This document shows, in pieces, positions 34,717 through 43,187 of a stretch of DNA of 64,000 bases. Within the stretch, counting starts at the first letter, position 1. Each line of letters starts with the position of its first letter. This DNA comes from Pseudomonas trivialis (GTDB lineage: Bacteria; Pseudomonadota; Gammaproteobacteria; Pseudomonadales; Pseudomonadaceae): NCBI RefSeq assembly GCF_001439805.1, contig NZ_JYLK01000019.1, forward strand, positions 1 through 64,000, given 5' to 3'. The translations under genes and the position numbers were made by a program. Under the pieces are notes generated by a model. The model saw nothing but the letters and a program-made list of their open reading frames with translations, was not told where the DNA came from and searched no databases.

Positions 34717-34743
34717 AAAAGCCCCGCGCAAGCGGGGCTCTTT
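34717..34743 (-). terminator. Terminator between convergent genes
   Basis: AGCCCCGC and GCGGGGCT form a perfect stem around GCAA. The six A before it give a T-run on the minus strand, so it mainly ends the MvaT/U-like gene; it may also serve the DUF4946 gene. Confidence 0.8.
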
Positions 34744-34758
34744 GTTAGTGCGCTGTGA

Positions 34759-35124
34759 TCAGCCGCGCAACCAGGAGTCTACAGTGGCGGCGCCATACTG
34801 TTCTTTCCAGGCTTTAAGGCCGCGATGGTTGCCGCCCTTGGTTTCGATCAGTTCGCCAGTGTGCGGGTTGTGGTACACCTTGACCACGCGTGCACGGCGC
34901 TGTTTCGGTGCAGCGGCAACTGCAGCGCCGGCCTTGCCCGGGTTAGGATCAAGGATGGAGATGATGTCGCGCAGGCCTTTGCCGTAATGCTTCATCAGCG
35001 CCTGAAGTTTTTCCTCGAATTCGATTTCTTTCTTCAGGCCGGCGTCGTTCTTCAGGGACTCCAGCTGGGCGAGCTGCTCTTGAAGGGCTTTTTCTGCTGC
35101 GCGAAATTCGGCGAGTCTGGACAA
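34759..35124 (-). CDS. MvaT/MvaU-family H-NS-like silencer
   Basis: This 121-residue protein starts at TTG 35124 (SRLAEFRAAEKALQEQLAQL) with GGAG 8 bases upstream; a longer ATG start lacks similarity to relatives. The N-terminal coiled coil oligomerises. The C-terminal YHNPHTGELIETKGGNHRGL is the AT-DNA-binding part seen in MvaT and MvaU. These proteins silence AT-rich foreign DNA in Pseudomonas. It could silence the AT-rich toxin cassettes at 1-9 kb (inference). Whether it is MvaT or MvaU cannot be decided; the length is nearer MvaU. Confidence 0.88.
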   Translation of the reverse strand: MSRLAEFRAAEKALQEQLAQLESLKNDAGLKKEIEFEEKLQALMKHYGKGLRDIISILDPNPGKAGAAVAAAPKQRRARVVKVYHNPHTGELIETKGGNHRGLKAWKEQYGAATVDSWLRG

Positions 35125-35320
35125 GATCTTTACTCCAATAGTGTATGTGGCTGACATCAACTGCAGACAACGCTATAAGCCAAGCGCGTTAAGACGACTC
35201 AAGTAAGATGGCGTCTGCGGGTGCTGCACAGGCAGGAAAAATTGTAGTAGTTAATTCCTCTTGAGTAAATCAAGTCTTTCGTCTGAACTCTATTATTTCA
35301 CATCGCTAGTCGCTGGCTAT

Positions 35321-36862
35321 TCAATGGCGAGCCAGGGATTTAATGAATTCAGTACCGGGTAACGGCCGTCCGAACAGATAACCCTGCAGGAAATCCACAC
35401 CGTGCGCGGTGAGATATTCGTGTTGTTCGGCCGTTTCAACGCCTTCGGCAATGATCGTCAGGTCGAGCTTTGCGGACAGTTCGATGATGCTGTCGAGAAT
35501 ATGGCGGGAGAGCGCATCGACGCCGATCATGGCGACAAAACTCTGATCGATCTTCAAGTAGTCAACATGGAAGTTGCGCAAGTAACCCAGGCTGGAATGT
35601 CCGGTGCCGAAGTCGTCTATGGCAATCATCACGCCCAGCTCATGCAGCGCGGTGAATAAGCGACGAGTGATATCGGTGGGCTCGATCAACTCGCGCTCGG
35701 TAAGTTCCAGCACCAGCGTGACGTGACCGGGCGGGAAGGCCGCAAGAAATGCCCGGCAATCCTCCACCAGCTCCAGATTGCGGCAGTGCCGGGCCGTGAT
35801 GTTCACCGCGATGTGAAAGCCCGGTTTGAGAAGCCCTGCGTGCGGCGCCAGTTGTTCGGCGGTCTGGCGCAGCAGGGCCCGGGTCATCGGTACGATCAGG
35901 CCGCAATCCTCGGCCAATGGGATAAAGAGGTCGGGCCGTACCAGACCTTCCTTGGGGTGCTGCCAGCGCATCAGCACTTCGCAGCCCGCCCATTCGCGGG
36001 TATCGCCGCGCACCACCGGCTGGAAATACGCAAGAAACTCATTGGCACCCAAGGCTCGCCGCAGCTCATGGGTCGGCGGTGATACACGTTTTTGCAGACT
36101 GTGTGCGAGCAGGCCCGCCAATACGGAAAAGAACAGCACCATGCTGAACATGGCCGGGTAGCGCGCCTGCATGTGGCGCCAGACTTCACCTGCCGGCATG
36201 CCGGCGGAGACGCTCAAGTGATAGCGTTCGGAAGCGAGGTGGTAAGGGGCCACGGCAAATATCGGAACCGCCGTGGCGTGCGCCTTGCCGTCGTCCCCCA
36301 GCCAATTGGGCCCCACTTGCAGCACCATTTGCGCATGGCGGCTGAGCAGGCGCAGGGTATTGGTCAGGTGATAGCCATCGATTGAGGCGAAGGCGCCCCG
36401 GTCACCGTCCACCCGTCGGTACACCAGCAGTGCCGTGTCCGGCGTCACCGGATTGCCTTTCATCAGCCACAGTCGGCCCTCCACGTAGTCGGCCGGGTCG
36501 ATGCGGGATATGTGATCGCTGCCGAACAGCGACGTGCAGTACATGTTTTCCTGCCAGGACAAGGTCGTTGCCCGCACAAACGGTCCCCGTGTGACCTGCT
36601 CACGCAGCGCCAATTGCGCCGTCTGGTCGCAGGGTTGCCCGGCCAGCGGCAGCAGTGCCTGGGTGGCAAGGGCGGTTTGGTCGAGCATGAGTTCGAATTG
36701 ACGCACGGCTTCCTGGGCGGCTTGCACTGCGTTGTGCTTCAGGGTGCGCTCGGCTTGCCAGTGCAGGATGAACACGCCCAGCGCCAGGGGCACCAGCGCA
36801 CAGAAAACGCTGATGGAATGGCGGACGAGGGGATTGCGCGGGCCTTTGACGGATAAGGGCAT
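35321..36862 (-). CDS. CSS-motif EAL-domain cyclic-di-GMP phosphodiesterase
   Basis: This 513-residue protein has one N-terminal helix (about 16-36), a periplasmic CSS-type domain with a Cys pair (GQPCDQ and NMYCTS), a second helix near 240-260, and a cytoplasmic EAL domain. The EAL motif is EVL (CEVLMRWQHP). Other catalytic residues look intact: VNITARHC, LELTERE, DDFGTGHSSLGYL, LKIDQSF, AEGVET and QGYLFGRP. It should hydrolyse c-di-GMP, with redox control through the periplasmic cysteines (family knowledge). Stand-alone gene. Confidence 0.9.
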   Translation of the reverse strand: MPLSVKGPRNPLVRHSISVFCALVPLALGVFILHWQAERTLKHNAVQAAQEAVRQFELMLDQTALATQALLPLAGQPCDQTAQLALREQVTRGPFVRATTLSWQENMYCTSLFGSDHISRIDPADYVEGRLWLMKGNPVTPDTALLVYRRVDGDRGAFASIDGYHLTNTLRLLSRHAQMVLQVGPNWLGDDGKAHATAVPIFAVAPYHLASERYHLSVSAGMPAGEVWRHMQARYPAMFSMVLFFSVLAGLLAHSLQKRVSPPTHELRRALGANEFLAYFQPVVRGDTREWAGCEVLMRWQHPKEGLVRPDLFIPLAEDCGLIVPMTRALLRQTAEQLAPHAGLLKPGFHIAVNITARHCRNLELVEDCRAFLAAFPPGHVTLVLELTERELIEPTDITRRLFTALHELGVMIAIDDFGTGHSSLGYLRNFHVDYLKIDQSFVAMIGVDALSRHILDSIIELSAKLDLTIIAEGVETAEQHEYLTAHGVDFLQGYLFGRPLPGTEFIKSLARH

Positions 36863-37121
36863 AAGCGGCCTGTCAGGCGAGTGGGGCGCCAGTGGGCCGG
36901 CGACAATATAGCGATGATAGTTGCCTGGACTGAAATATGCTTGTCGCGCAGCACTCCGGCATCGTATCGACTGGCGTTACAAACACCTTGCACCGTGCAG
37001 CGCATTGGCGCTCTGATAAGACTGCGGACAAACAAGGTTACGCTGTGTAGAATCGATTTACGCATACAAGAATATGGACTTGCGCTCACGCAAGCCTCTG
37101 CCGTCAGAGACTGATGACACC

Positions 37122-37226
37122 ATGAAGCTACTCGGTTCCCCCCTCATCTTCGGTGACTTCCTCGCCCGCAGCGTGCGAGGCCTCTCCTGCGCGCCACCCT
37201 CAACCCTCATCCCTGCTCGCAACTGA
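37122..37226 (+). CDS. Possible leader peptide upstream of hppD
   Basis: A 34-codon frame reads MKLLGSPLIFGDFLARSVRG and ends STLIPARN, 36 bases upstream of hppD. The ribosome site is poor. It contains three Phe/Tyr-type codons at most, so amino-acid attenuation is not obvious. The rest of 36863-37262 shows no gene and presumably holds promoters for hppD and the EAL gene. Confidence 0.25.
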   Translation: MKLLGSPLIFGDFLARSVRGLSCAPPSTLIPARN

Positions 37227-37262
37227 CCAATCGTCAACCACCCGCATGATGAGGCGCCGACC

Positions 37263-38339
37263 ATGGCAGACCACTACGAAAACCCGATGGGCCTGATGGG
37301 CTTTGAATTTATCGAGTTCGCATCACCGACCCCGGGCAACCTGGAGCCGATCTTCGAGATCATGGGCTTCACCAAGGTAGCCACCCACCGCTCCAAGAAC
37401 GTGCACCTGTTCCGCCAGGGCGAGATCAACCTGATCCTCAACAACGAACCCGACAGCCTGGCTTCATATTTCGCGGCCGAACACGGTCCGTCGGTGTGCG
37501 GCATGGCGTTTCGCGTCAAGGACTCGCAAAAGGCCTATACCCGGGCGTTGGAACTGGGTGCCCAGCCGATTCATATCCAGACCGGTCCGATGGAACTCAA
37601 CCTGCCGGCCATTAAAGGCATCGGCGGCGCACCGCTGTACCTGATCGACCGTTTCGGCGAAGGCAGTTCGATCTACGACATCGACTTCGTCTACCTCGAC
37701 GGCGTGGAGCGCAATCCAGTCGGTGCGGGCCTGAAGGTCATCGACCACCTTACCCACAACGTGTATCGCGGCCGCATGGCCTACTGGGCGAACTTCTACG
37801 AGAAGCTGTTCAACTTCCGCGAGGCACGCTACTTCGATATCAAGGGTGAGTACACCGGCCTGACCTCCAAAGCCATGAGCGCGCCCGACGGCATGATCCG
37901 CATTCCGCTCAACGAAGAGTCGTCCAAGGGCGCGGGGCAGATCGAAGAGTTCCTCATGCAGTTCAATGGCGAGGGCATCCAGCACGTCGCGTTCCTCACC
38001 AACGACCTGATCCAGACCTGGGACGCACTGAAGCGAATCGGCATGCGCTTCATGACTGCGCCGCCGGACACCTACTATGAAATGCTCGAAGGCCGCTTGC
38101 CCAACCACGGCGAGCCGGTCGACCAGTTGCAAGCGCGCGGCATCCTGCTGGACGGTTCGTCGATTGAAGGCGACAAACGCCTGCTACTGCAGATTTTCTC
38201 GGAAACCCTGATGGGGCCAGTGTTTTTCGAATTCATCCAGCGCAAGGGCGACGATGGGTTTGGCGAGGGCAACTTCAAGGCGCTGTTCGAGTCGATCGAG
38301 CGCGATCAGGTGCGTCGTGGTGTGTTGAGCACCGACTGA
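37263..38339 (+). CDS. hppD: 4-hydroxyphenylpyruvate dioxygenase
   Basis: This 358-residue Fe(II) enzyme converts 4-hydroxyphenylpyruvate to homogentisate in tyrosine breakdown; the product can lead to pyomelanin. The two vicinal-oxygen-chelate halves are visible. IDHLTHNV gives the first iron histidine, GIQHVAFLTNDL the second, and FFEFIQRKGDDGFGEGNFKA the Glu ligand region. The length matches Pseudomonas enzymes (357-358). A terminator follows. Confidence 0.96.
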   Translation: MADHYENPMGLMGFEFIEFASPTPGNLEPIFEIMGFTKVATHRSKNVHLFRQGEINLILNNEPDSLASYFAAEHGPSVCGMAFRVKDSQKAYTRALELGAQPIHIQTGPMELNLPAIKGIGGAPLYLIDRFGEGSSIYDIDFVYLDGVERNPVGAGLKVIDHLTHNVYRGRMAYWANFYEKLFNFREARYFDIKGEYTGLTSKAMSAPDGMIRIPLNEESSKGAGQIEEFLMQFNGEGIQHVAFLTNDLIQTWDALKRIGMRFMTAPPDTYYEMLEGRLPNHGEPVDQLQARGILLDGSSIEGDKRLLLQIFSETLMGPVFFEFIQRKGDDGFGEGNFKALFESIERDQVRRGVLSTD

Positions 38340-38345
38340 CGCATA

Positions 38346-38378
38346 AATAAAAAGCCCGGCGTCGGCCGGGCTTTTTAT
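38346..38378. terminator. Bidirectional terminator between hppD and rarD
   Basis: AATAAAAAGCCCGGC pairs with GCCGGGCTTTTTATT around GTCG, with A/T runs on both flanks, serving both convergent genes. Confidence 0.85.
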
Positions 38379-38388
38379 TGCCTGCAAT

Positions 38389-39270
38389 TCACGCCCGACG
38401 CTGGCGCACCAGATGCTTGAAGCCTTCGAACACCAGCACCATCACCGCGATCCAGATCGGAATGTAAGTCAGCCATTCGCCCGGTTTGATGCCCTCGCCG
38501 AGCAGCAGTGCCACTATCAGCAACAACACGGGTTCCACGTAGCTGAGCAGCCCGAACAGGCTGAACGCCAGCAGTCGACTGGCAATGATATAGCTCACCA
38601 GTGCCGAGGCACTGATCAGGCCGAGTATCGGGATCAGCGCATAGAGTTTCGGGCGAGCCTCCATCACCGCAAATCCCTGTTCGCCGCTCTGCACGAACCA
38701 CCAGGCGACCGGCAGCATCAGCGCCATGTCCAGCCATAGCCCGCCCAGGTGGTCGGTCTTGAGGTATTTGCGGATGATGAAATACAGCGGATAGCCGATG
38801 ATCACCACCAGCGTCGCCCAGGAGAAGCCTCCGGCCTGGAACAACTCATTGACCACCCCGAGACCGGCGAAGAACACCGCAATCTTCTGCAGATATGACA
38901 ACTGCTCGCCCCACACCAGGCGCCCGGTGAGCACCATGGTCAGCGGCAGCAGGAAGTAGCCCACCGATACGTCCAGGCTGCGCCCGTTGAGCGGCGCCCA
39001 CATGAACAGCCATAACTGCAGGCCAAGAAAGGTCGAGGACAGCATCGCCCCGACGATCAACTTCGGCTGGGCCGCGAGCCTGCGCAACAACGCCCATGCA
39101 CGCCGCCACTCCCCGGTGACGACCATGAACACGGTCATGCAGGGCATGGTCAGCAGCATGCGCCAGCCGAAAATCTCCAGGCCGCTCAATGGCGTCAGCA
39201 GCGATGTGAAGTAATACATCACAGCAAACAACACCGAAGCCGATACGGATAACACAACACCTTTAGACAC
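38389..39270 (-). CDS. rarD: RarD-like EamA-family permease
   Basis: This 293-residue protein has ten predicted helices in two EamA repeats. MSKGVVLSVSASVLFAVMYY, FGWRMLLTMPCM and NGRSLDVSVGYFLLPLTMVL match the RarD branch. Drug/metabolite-type transport is assumed; the natural substrate is unknown. Stand-alone gene. Confidence 0.88.
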   Translation of the reverse strand: MSKGVVLSVSASVLFAVMYYFTSLLTPLSGLEIFGWRMLLTMPCMTVFMVVTGEWRRAWALLRRLAAQPKLIVGAMLSSTFLGLQLWLFMWAPLNGRSLDVSVGYFLLPLTMVLTGRLVWGEQLSYLQKIAVFFAGLGVVNELFQAGGFSWATLVVIIGYPLYFIIRKYLKTDHLGGLWLDMALMLPVAWWFVQSGEQGFAVMEARPKLYALIPILGLISASALVSYIIASRLLAFSLFGLLSYVEPVLLLIVALLLGEGIKPGEWLTYIPIWIAVMVLVFEGFKHLVRQRRA

Positions 39271-39379
39271 CGCTGCCCTCGCGCAAACCGTTTAATCCCA
39301 TTTCAAGCGCAGATTATGGTGGTTTTAGCGAAGCAGCGTCGCGCTATTTTGGGGCGTTTTTTGATGGATCCTGGCCCGC

Positions 39380-40690
39380 TCAGGTCTGCAGGCCACGGGT
39401 CATGCGCAGGGCCAGCACACTACCGGCCACAATCACCGCCGCCAGCAGGTACAACGCCATATCCGTGGACCCGGTGGCATCCTTCACAAAGCCGACGATA
39501 TACGGGCTGAGGAAACCGGCCATCTGGCCCATGGAGTTGATCAACGCCAGGCCGCCCGCCGCCGCGCCTGCACTGAGCATGGCAGTGGGCACCGGCCAGA
39601 ACATCGGCAGGCCGGTGAGGGCGCCCATGGTCGCAATGGTCAGGCCGAGAATCGCGATTGCCGGCGTGGTGGCGAAATTCACCGCGATCACCAGGCCGAT
39701 GGCGCCCATCAGCATCGGTACCACCAAGTGCCAGCGCCGCTCCTTGCGCAAATCGGCGGAACGCCCCACCAGCAGCATGAACACCGCCGCCAGCAAATAA
39801 GGAATCGCGCTCAGCCAGCCAATCACCAGATTATCGCTGAACCCCAGGTTCTTGATGATCGACGGCAGCCAGAAGTTGATCGCGTACACGCCGCTCTGGA
39901 TACAGAAGTAGATCAGGCCGAACGCCCAGATGGCCGGATTCCTGAACACGGCAGCGAGCGAATCGGTGCTGGTTTTCGGTTTGTTCGCCAGGTCCGTGGC
40001 CTGGTCGGCCTCCAGCACCGCACGCTCGTGGGGCTTGAGCCACTTGGCATGGGCAAAGCTGTCGCTGAGCAGGAAGTAGGCGAGGGCACCGAGGATCACG
40101 GTGGGAATGCCCTGCAACAGGAACATCCACTGCCAGCCGGCCAGGCCGCCCTGGCCCGCAGCGAAATGGTTGAGGATCCACCCGGAAAACGGGCTGCCAA
40201 GCAGGCCGGACACGGGGATCGCCGACATGAACAAGGCCATGATGCGTCCCCGGCGAAAGGTCGGGAACCACTGCGAGAGGTACAGCACCACGCCCGGGAA
40301 GAAGCCCGCTTCGGCGGCGCCGGTAAACAGGCGCAGGGTGTAGAAGTGCGTCGGCGTGGTGACGAACAGCAGGCAGGTCGACAGCGTGCCCCACACGATC
40401 ATCATCAGGGCGATCCAGCGCCGCGGGCCGAACCGGGTCAGCGCCAGGTTGCTCGGCACGCCGCACAGCACGTAACCGATAAAAAATATCCCGGCCCCCA
40501 GGCCGTACACGGTTTCACTGAACTTCAACGCGTCGAGCATCTGCAACTTGGCAAAGCCGACGTTGACCCGGTCGAGGTAGTTGAACAGGTAGCAGATGAA
40601 GATAAAGGGAATCAGGCGCAGGGTGATGCGCTTGTAGATGGCGTTTTTAACGTCATCGGTGGCCGGGGTTGCAGCGGCGCTCTGGGACAT
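39380..40690 (-). CDS. MFS transporter of the anion:cation symporter family
   Basis: This 436-residue protein has 12 predicted helices. NYLDRVNVGFAKLQM is the ACS-family signature, followed by GYVLCGVPSNLALTRFGPRRW. Members take up organic acids such as glucarate, galactarate, phthalate or tartrate. The divergent cdaR-like gene and the glycerate kinase suggest an aldarate, glycerate or tartrate substrate (inference). The 160 bp to cdaR probably contain both promoters. Confidence 0.88.
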   Translation of the reverse strand: MSQSAAATPATDDVKNAIYKRITLRLIPFIFICYLFNYLDRVNVGFAKLQMLDALKFSETVYGLGAGIFFIGYVLCGVPSNLALTRFGPRRWIALMMIVWGTLSTCLLFVTTPTHFYTLRLFTGAAEAGFFPGVVLYLSQWFPTFRRGRIMALFMSAIPVSGLLGSPFSGWILNHFAAGQGGLAGWQWMFLLQGIPTVILGALAYFLLSDSFAHAKWLKPHERAVLEADQATDLANKPKTSTDSLAAVFRNPAIWAFGLIYFCIQSGVYAINFWLPSIIKNLGFSDNLVIGWLSAIPYLLAAVFMLLVGRSADLRKERRWHLVVPMLMGAIGLVIAVNFATTPAIAILGLTIATMGALTGLPMFWPVPTAMLSAGAAAGGLALINSMGQMAGFLSPYIVGFVKDATGSTDMALYLLAAVIVAGSVLALRMTRGLQT

Positions 40691-40850
40691 GGCGGTCTCT
40701 CTTTATTATGATTTTTTGCGATGCACAGGTAACGTTGATCGCCCAACGAGTCTCGGCCAACGGGCAGGCTGCTGTCTTTGTGCCCGCGCACAGTCAGTCA
40801 TGCGTTGCGCTGTGCCGATGAACAACCTCGCTTTCAAGGAAAACAGCCCC

Positions 40851-41957
40851 ATGTTCGAGCTTGATCATGACCTGGCGCAGGATATCGTCAATCGCACCAT
40901 GGCGATCCTGCCCTACAACGTCAATGTCATGGACAGCCAGGGCCTGATCCTCGGCAGCGGCGAGCCGGAGCGCGTCAACACCCGTCACGAAGGCGCGCAA
41001 CTGGTGTTGGCCAACGGACGCGTGGTGGAAATTGACAGCCAGACCGCCAAGCACCTGAAGGGCGTGCAACCGGGCATCAACCTGCCGCTGCTGCATGATC
41101 AGCGCCTGATTGGTGTCCTCGGCATCACCGGCGAGCCGCAAGGGTTGCGTACCTACGCTGAACTGGTGCGCATGACCGCCGAGATGCTGGTGAGCCATCG
41201 CCATCAGCAAATCGAACAGCAATGGCGGCGCCAGCGTTGCGACGACCTGCTGGCGCTGCTGTTGGCCGACAACGGCGATTCGCCGCGCCTGGTGGATGAA
41301 GCGCAACGCATGGGCCTCAAGCCGCAAATGGTGCGCACACCGTACCTGTTTGAGCTGGGGGCCGGGCAATCGGCTCAGGACTTGAGTGCCTGGCTGGCCT
41401 CGCGTTACCCGGACAGCTGGTGCGTGAGTTCAGCGCCATCTTCTCTGCTGTGGTGCCGTCCCGCCGCCGTGCCGCTGGATAATCCACGCCTGCTGGAAAA
41501 ACTCGACGGCCTGGGCTGGAACGTCGTGCGCGTGGCCATTGGCGGGCAGGCCGAGGGGCTGAGCGCATTGCGCCGCTGCTATCGGCGCGTCGGCGATTTG
41601 CTTGCCTACGGCCGCGATGTACTGCCGCAATCGCGCGTGCTGACCCTCAACCGCTGCCGCCTGCCGGTGATGCTCTGGCGCCATCGCCACGAAGACGCTC
41701 TGGATGAACTGCTCACCCCGCTGCGCCAAGTGATGGCCCGGGACAACAACGGCCAACTGCTGGCGACGTTGCGCAGTTGGTGCGAACACGACGGCCAGAG
41801 CCAGGCCTGTGCCGATGCCCTGGGCATCCACCGCAACAGCCTGCGCTACCGCATGGAGCGTATCGCCGAACTCAGCGGCGTCGACCCGCTGACCCTGGAC
41901 GGCATGCTCGCGCTGTACCTGGGCGTGCAGCTGTTGCCCCAGCCATTGTCACAATGA
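40851..41957 (+). CDS. cdaR: CdaR-like sugar-diacid regulator
   Basis: This 368-residue regulator from ATG 40851 (MFELDHDLAQDIVNRTMAIL) has an N-terminal sugar-diacid recognition domain (about 1-135: GTRHEGAQLVL-like, GLRTYAELVRM) and a C-terminal PucR-type helix-turn-helix (ACADALGIHRNSLRYRMERI). It activates diacid catabolism in E. coli. Placed between the transporter and glycerate kinase, it probably controls both. CAAGGAAA is the ribosome site. Confidence 0.9.
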   Translation: MFELDHDLAQDIVNRTMAILPYNVNVMDSQGLILGSGEPERVNTRHEGAQLVLANGRVVEIDSQTAKHLKGVQPGINLPLLHDQRLIGVLGITGEPQGLRTYAELVRMTAEMLVSHRHQQIEQQWRRQRCDDLLALLLADNGDSPRLVDEAQRMGLKPQMVRTPYLFELGAGQSAQDLSAWLASRYPDSWCVSSAPSSLLWCRPAAVPLDNPRLLEKLDGLGWNVVRVAIGGQAEGLSALRRCYRRVGDLLAYGRDVLPQSRVLTLNRCRLPVMLWRHRHEDALDELLTPLRQVMARDNNGQLLATLRSWCEHDGQSQACADALGIHRNSLRYRMERIAELSGVDPLTLDGMLALYLGVQLLPQPLSQ

Positions 41958-42047
41958 ACAATAAACCTGCGCCGCACTTGTGCATCGGACAGGCGTCATG
42001 GCCGGTTGCAACTGGCAGCATGGACGTTATAAAAACCGGAGAACGCC

Positions 42048-43187
42048 ATGAAAATCATCATCGCCCCTGACTCGTTCAAGGACAGCCTGAGTGCCGCAGG
42101 CGTGGCCCACGCCATCGCCGAAGGGCTGGCCCAGGTCTGGCCGACTGCCGAACTGGTGCAATGCCCGATGGCGGACGGCGGTGAAGGTACGGTCGATGCC
42201 GTGCTGGCGGCGTGCAACGGTGAATTGCGCAGCCAGCCGGTTCGAGGGCCATTGGGCGTTACGGTTCAAGCACGTTGGGGCTGGTTGGCCGACAGCCACA
42301 CGGCCATCATCGAAATGGCCGAGGCCAGCGGCCTGCAACTGGTCGCGCCGGGGCAGCGCGACGCCTGTTCGAGCAGTACCTATGGTACGGGGGAGCTGAT
42401 CCGCGCAGCATTGGATCTCGGCGCCCGTCGCATCATTCTGGCCATCGGCGGCAGCGCGACCAATGATGGCGGTGCCGGGGCGATGCAGGCTCTCGGCGTG
42501 CAACTGCTTGATGCCGATGGTCAGGCGTTGGCGCCAGGTGGCCTGGCGTTGACGAACCTGGCGCGTATCAGCCTCGAAGGCATCGACGCGCGCCTGGCGC
42601 GGGTGCGCTTTGAAATCGCCGCCGATGTGAACAATCCACTGTGCGGTGCCCATGGCGCCTCGGCGATTTTCGGCCCGCAGAAAGGCGCCAGCCCCCGGCA
42701 GGTGGAGCAACTTGATGCCGCGCTCGGGCATTTCGCCGACCATTGCGCCAGCGTCCTCGCTACGGATGTGCGTGACGAGCCCGGCAGCGGCGCCGCCGGC
42801 GGCCTGGGCTTTGCCGCCAAGGCGTTCCTGGGGGCACAGTTTCGGGCGGGAGTGGACGTGGTCGCCGAACTGGTCGGCCTGGACGCGGCCGTTCGTGGTG
42901 CCGACCTGGTCATCACCGGTGAGGGCCGCTTTGACGCCCAGACCCTGCGCGGTAAAACACCGTTTGGCGTGGCACGCATTGCCCAACAGCACAAGGTGCC
43001 GGTGATTGTGATCGCCGGCACGCTGGGTGAAGGCTACGAGCACCTGTATGCCCATGGCGTTGACGCAGCCTTTGCCTTGCCTTCAGGCCCCATGACCCTG
43101 GAGCAGGCGTGCAGCGAGGCGCCACGCCTTTTGCGTGAGCGCGCATCGGATATTGCGCGGGTGTGGCGGCTGGGGGCCTCGGCTTAA
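42048..43187 (+). CDS. Glycerate kinase (GarK/GlxK family)
   Basis: This 379-residue protein begins MKIIIAPDSFKDSLSAAGVA and contains PMADGGEGTVDAVLAA, GGSATNDGGAGAMQALG, PGSGAAGGLGFAAKAFLGA and TGEGRFDAQTLRGKTPFGVA. All are signatures of the bacterial glycerate kinase family that phosphorylates D-glycerate (usually to 2-phosphoglycerate), feeding glycolysis. It follows cdaR by 90 bases. Its stop overlaps that of the next, convergent gene in a TTAA. Confidence 0.93.
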   Translation: MKIIIAPDSFKDSLSAAGVAHAIAEGLAQVWPTAELVQCPMADGGEGTVDAVLAACNGELRSQPVRGPLGVTVQARWGWLADSHTAIIEMAEASGLQLVAPGQRDACSSSTYGTGELIRAALDLGARRIILAIGGSATNDGGAGAMQALGVQLLDADGQALAPGGLALTNLARISLEGIDARLARVRFEIAADVNNPLCGAHGASAIFGPQKGASPRQVEQLDAALGHFADHCASVLATDVRDEPGSGAAGGLGFAAKAFLGAQFRAGVDVVAELVGLDAAVRGADLVITGEGRFDAQTLRGKTPFGVARIAQQHKVPVIVIAGTLGEGYEHLYAHGVDAAFALPSGPMTLEQACSEAPRLLRERASDIARVWRLGASA

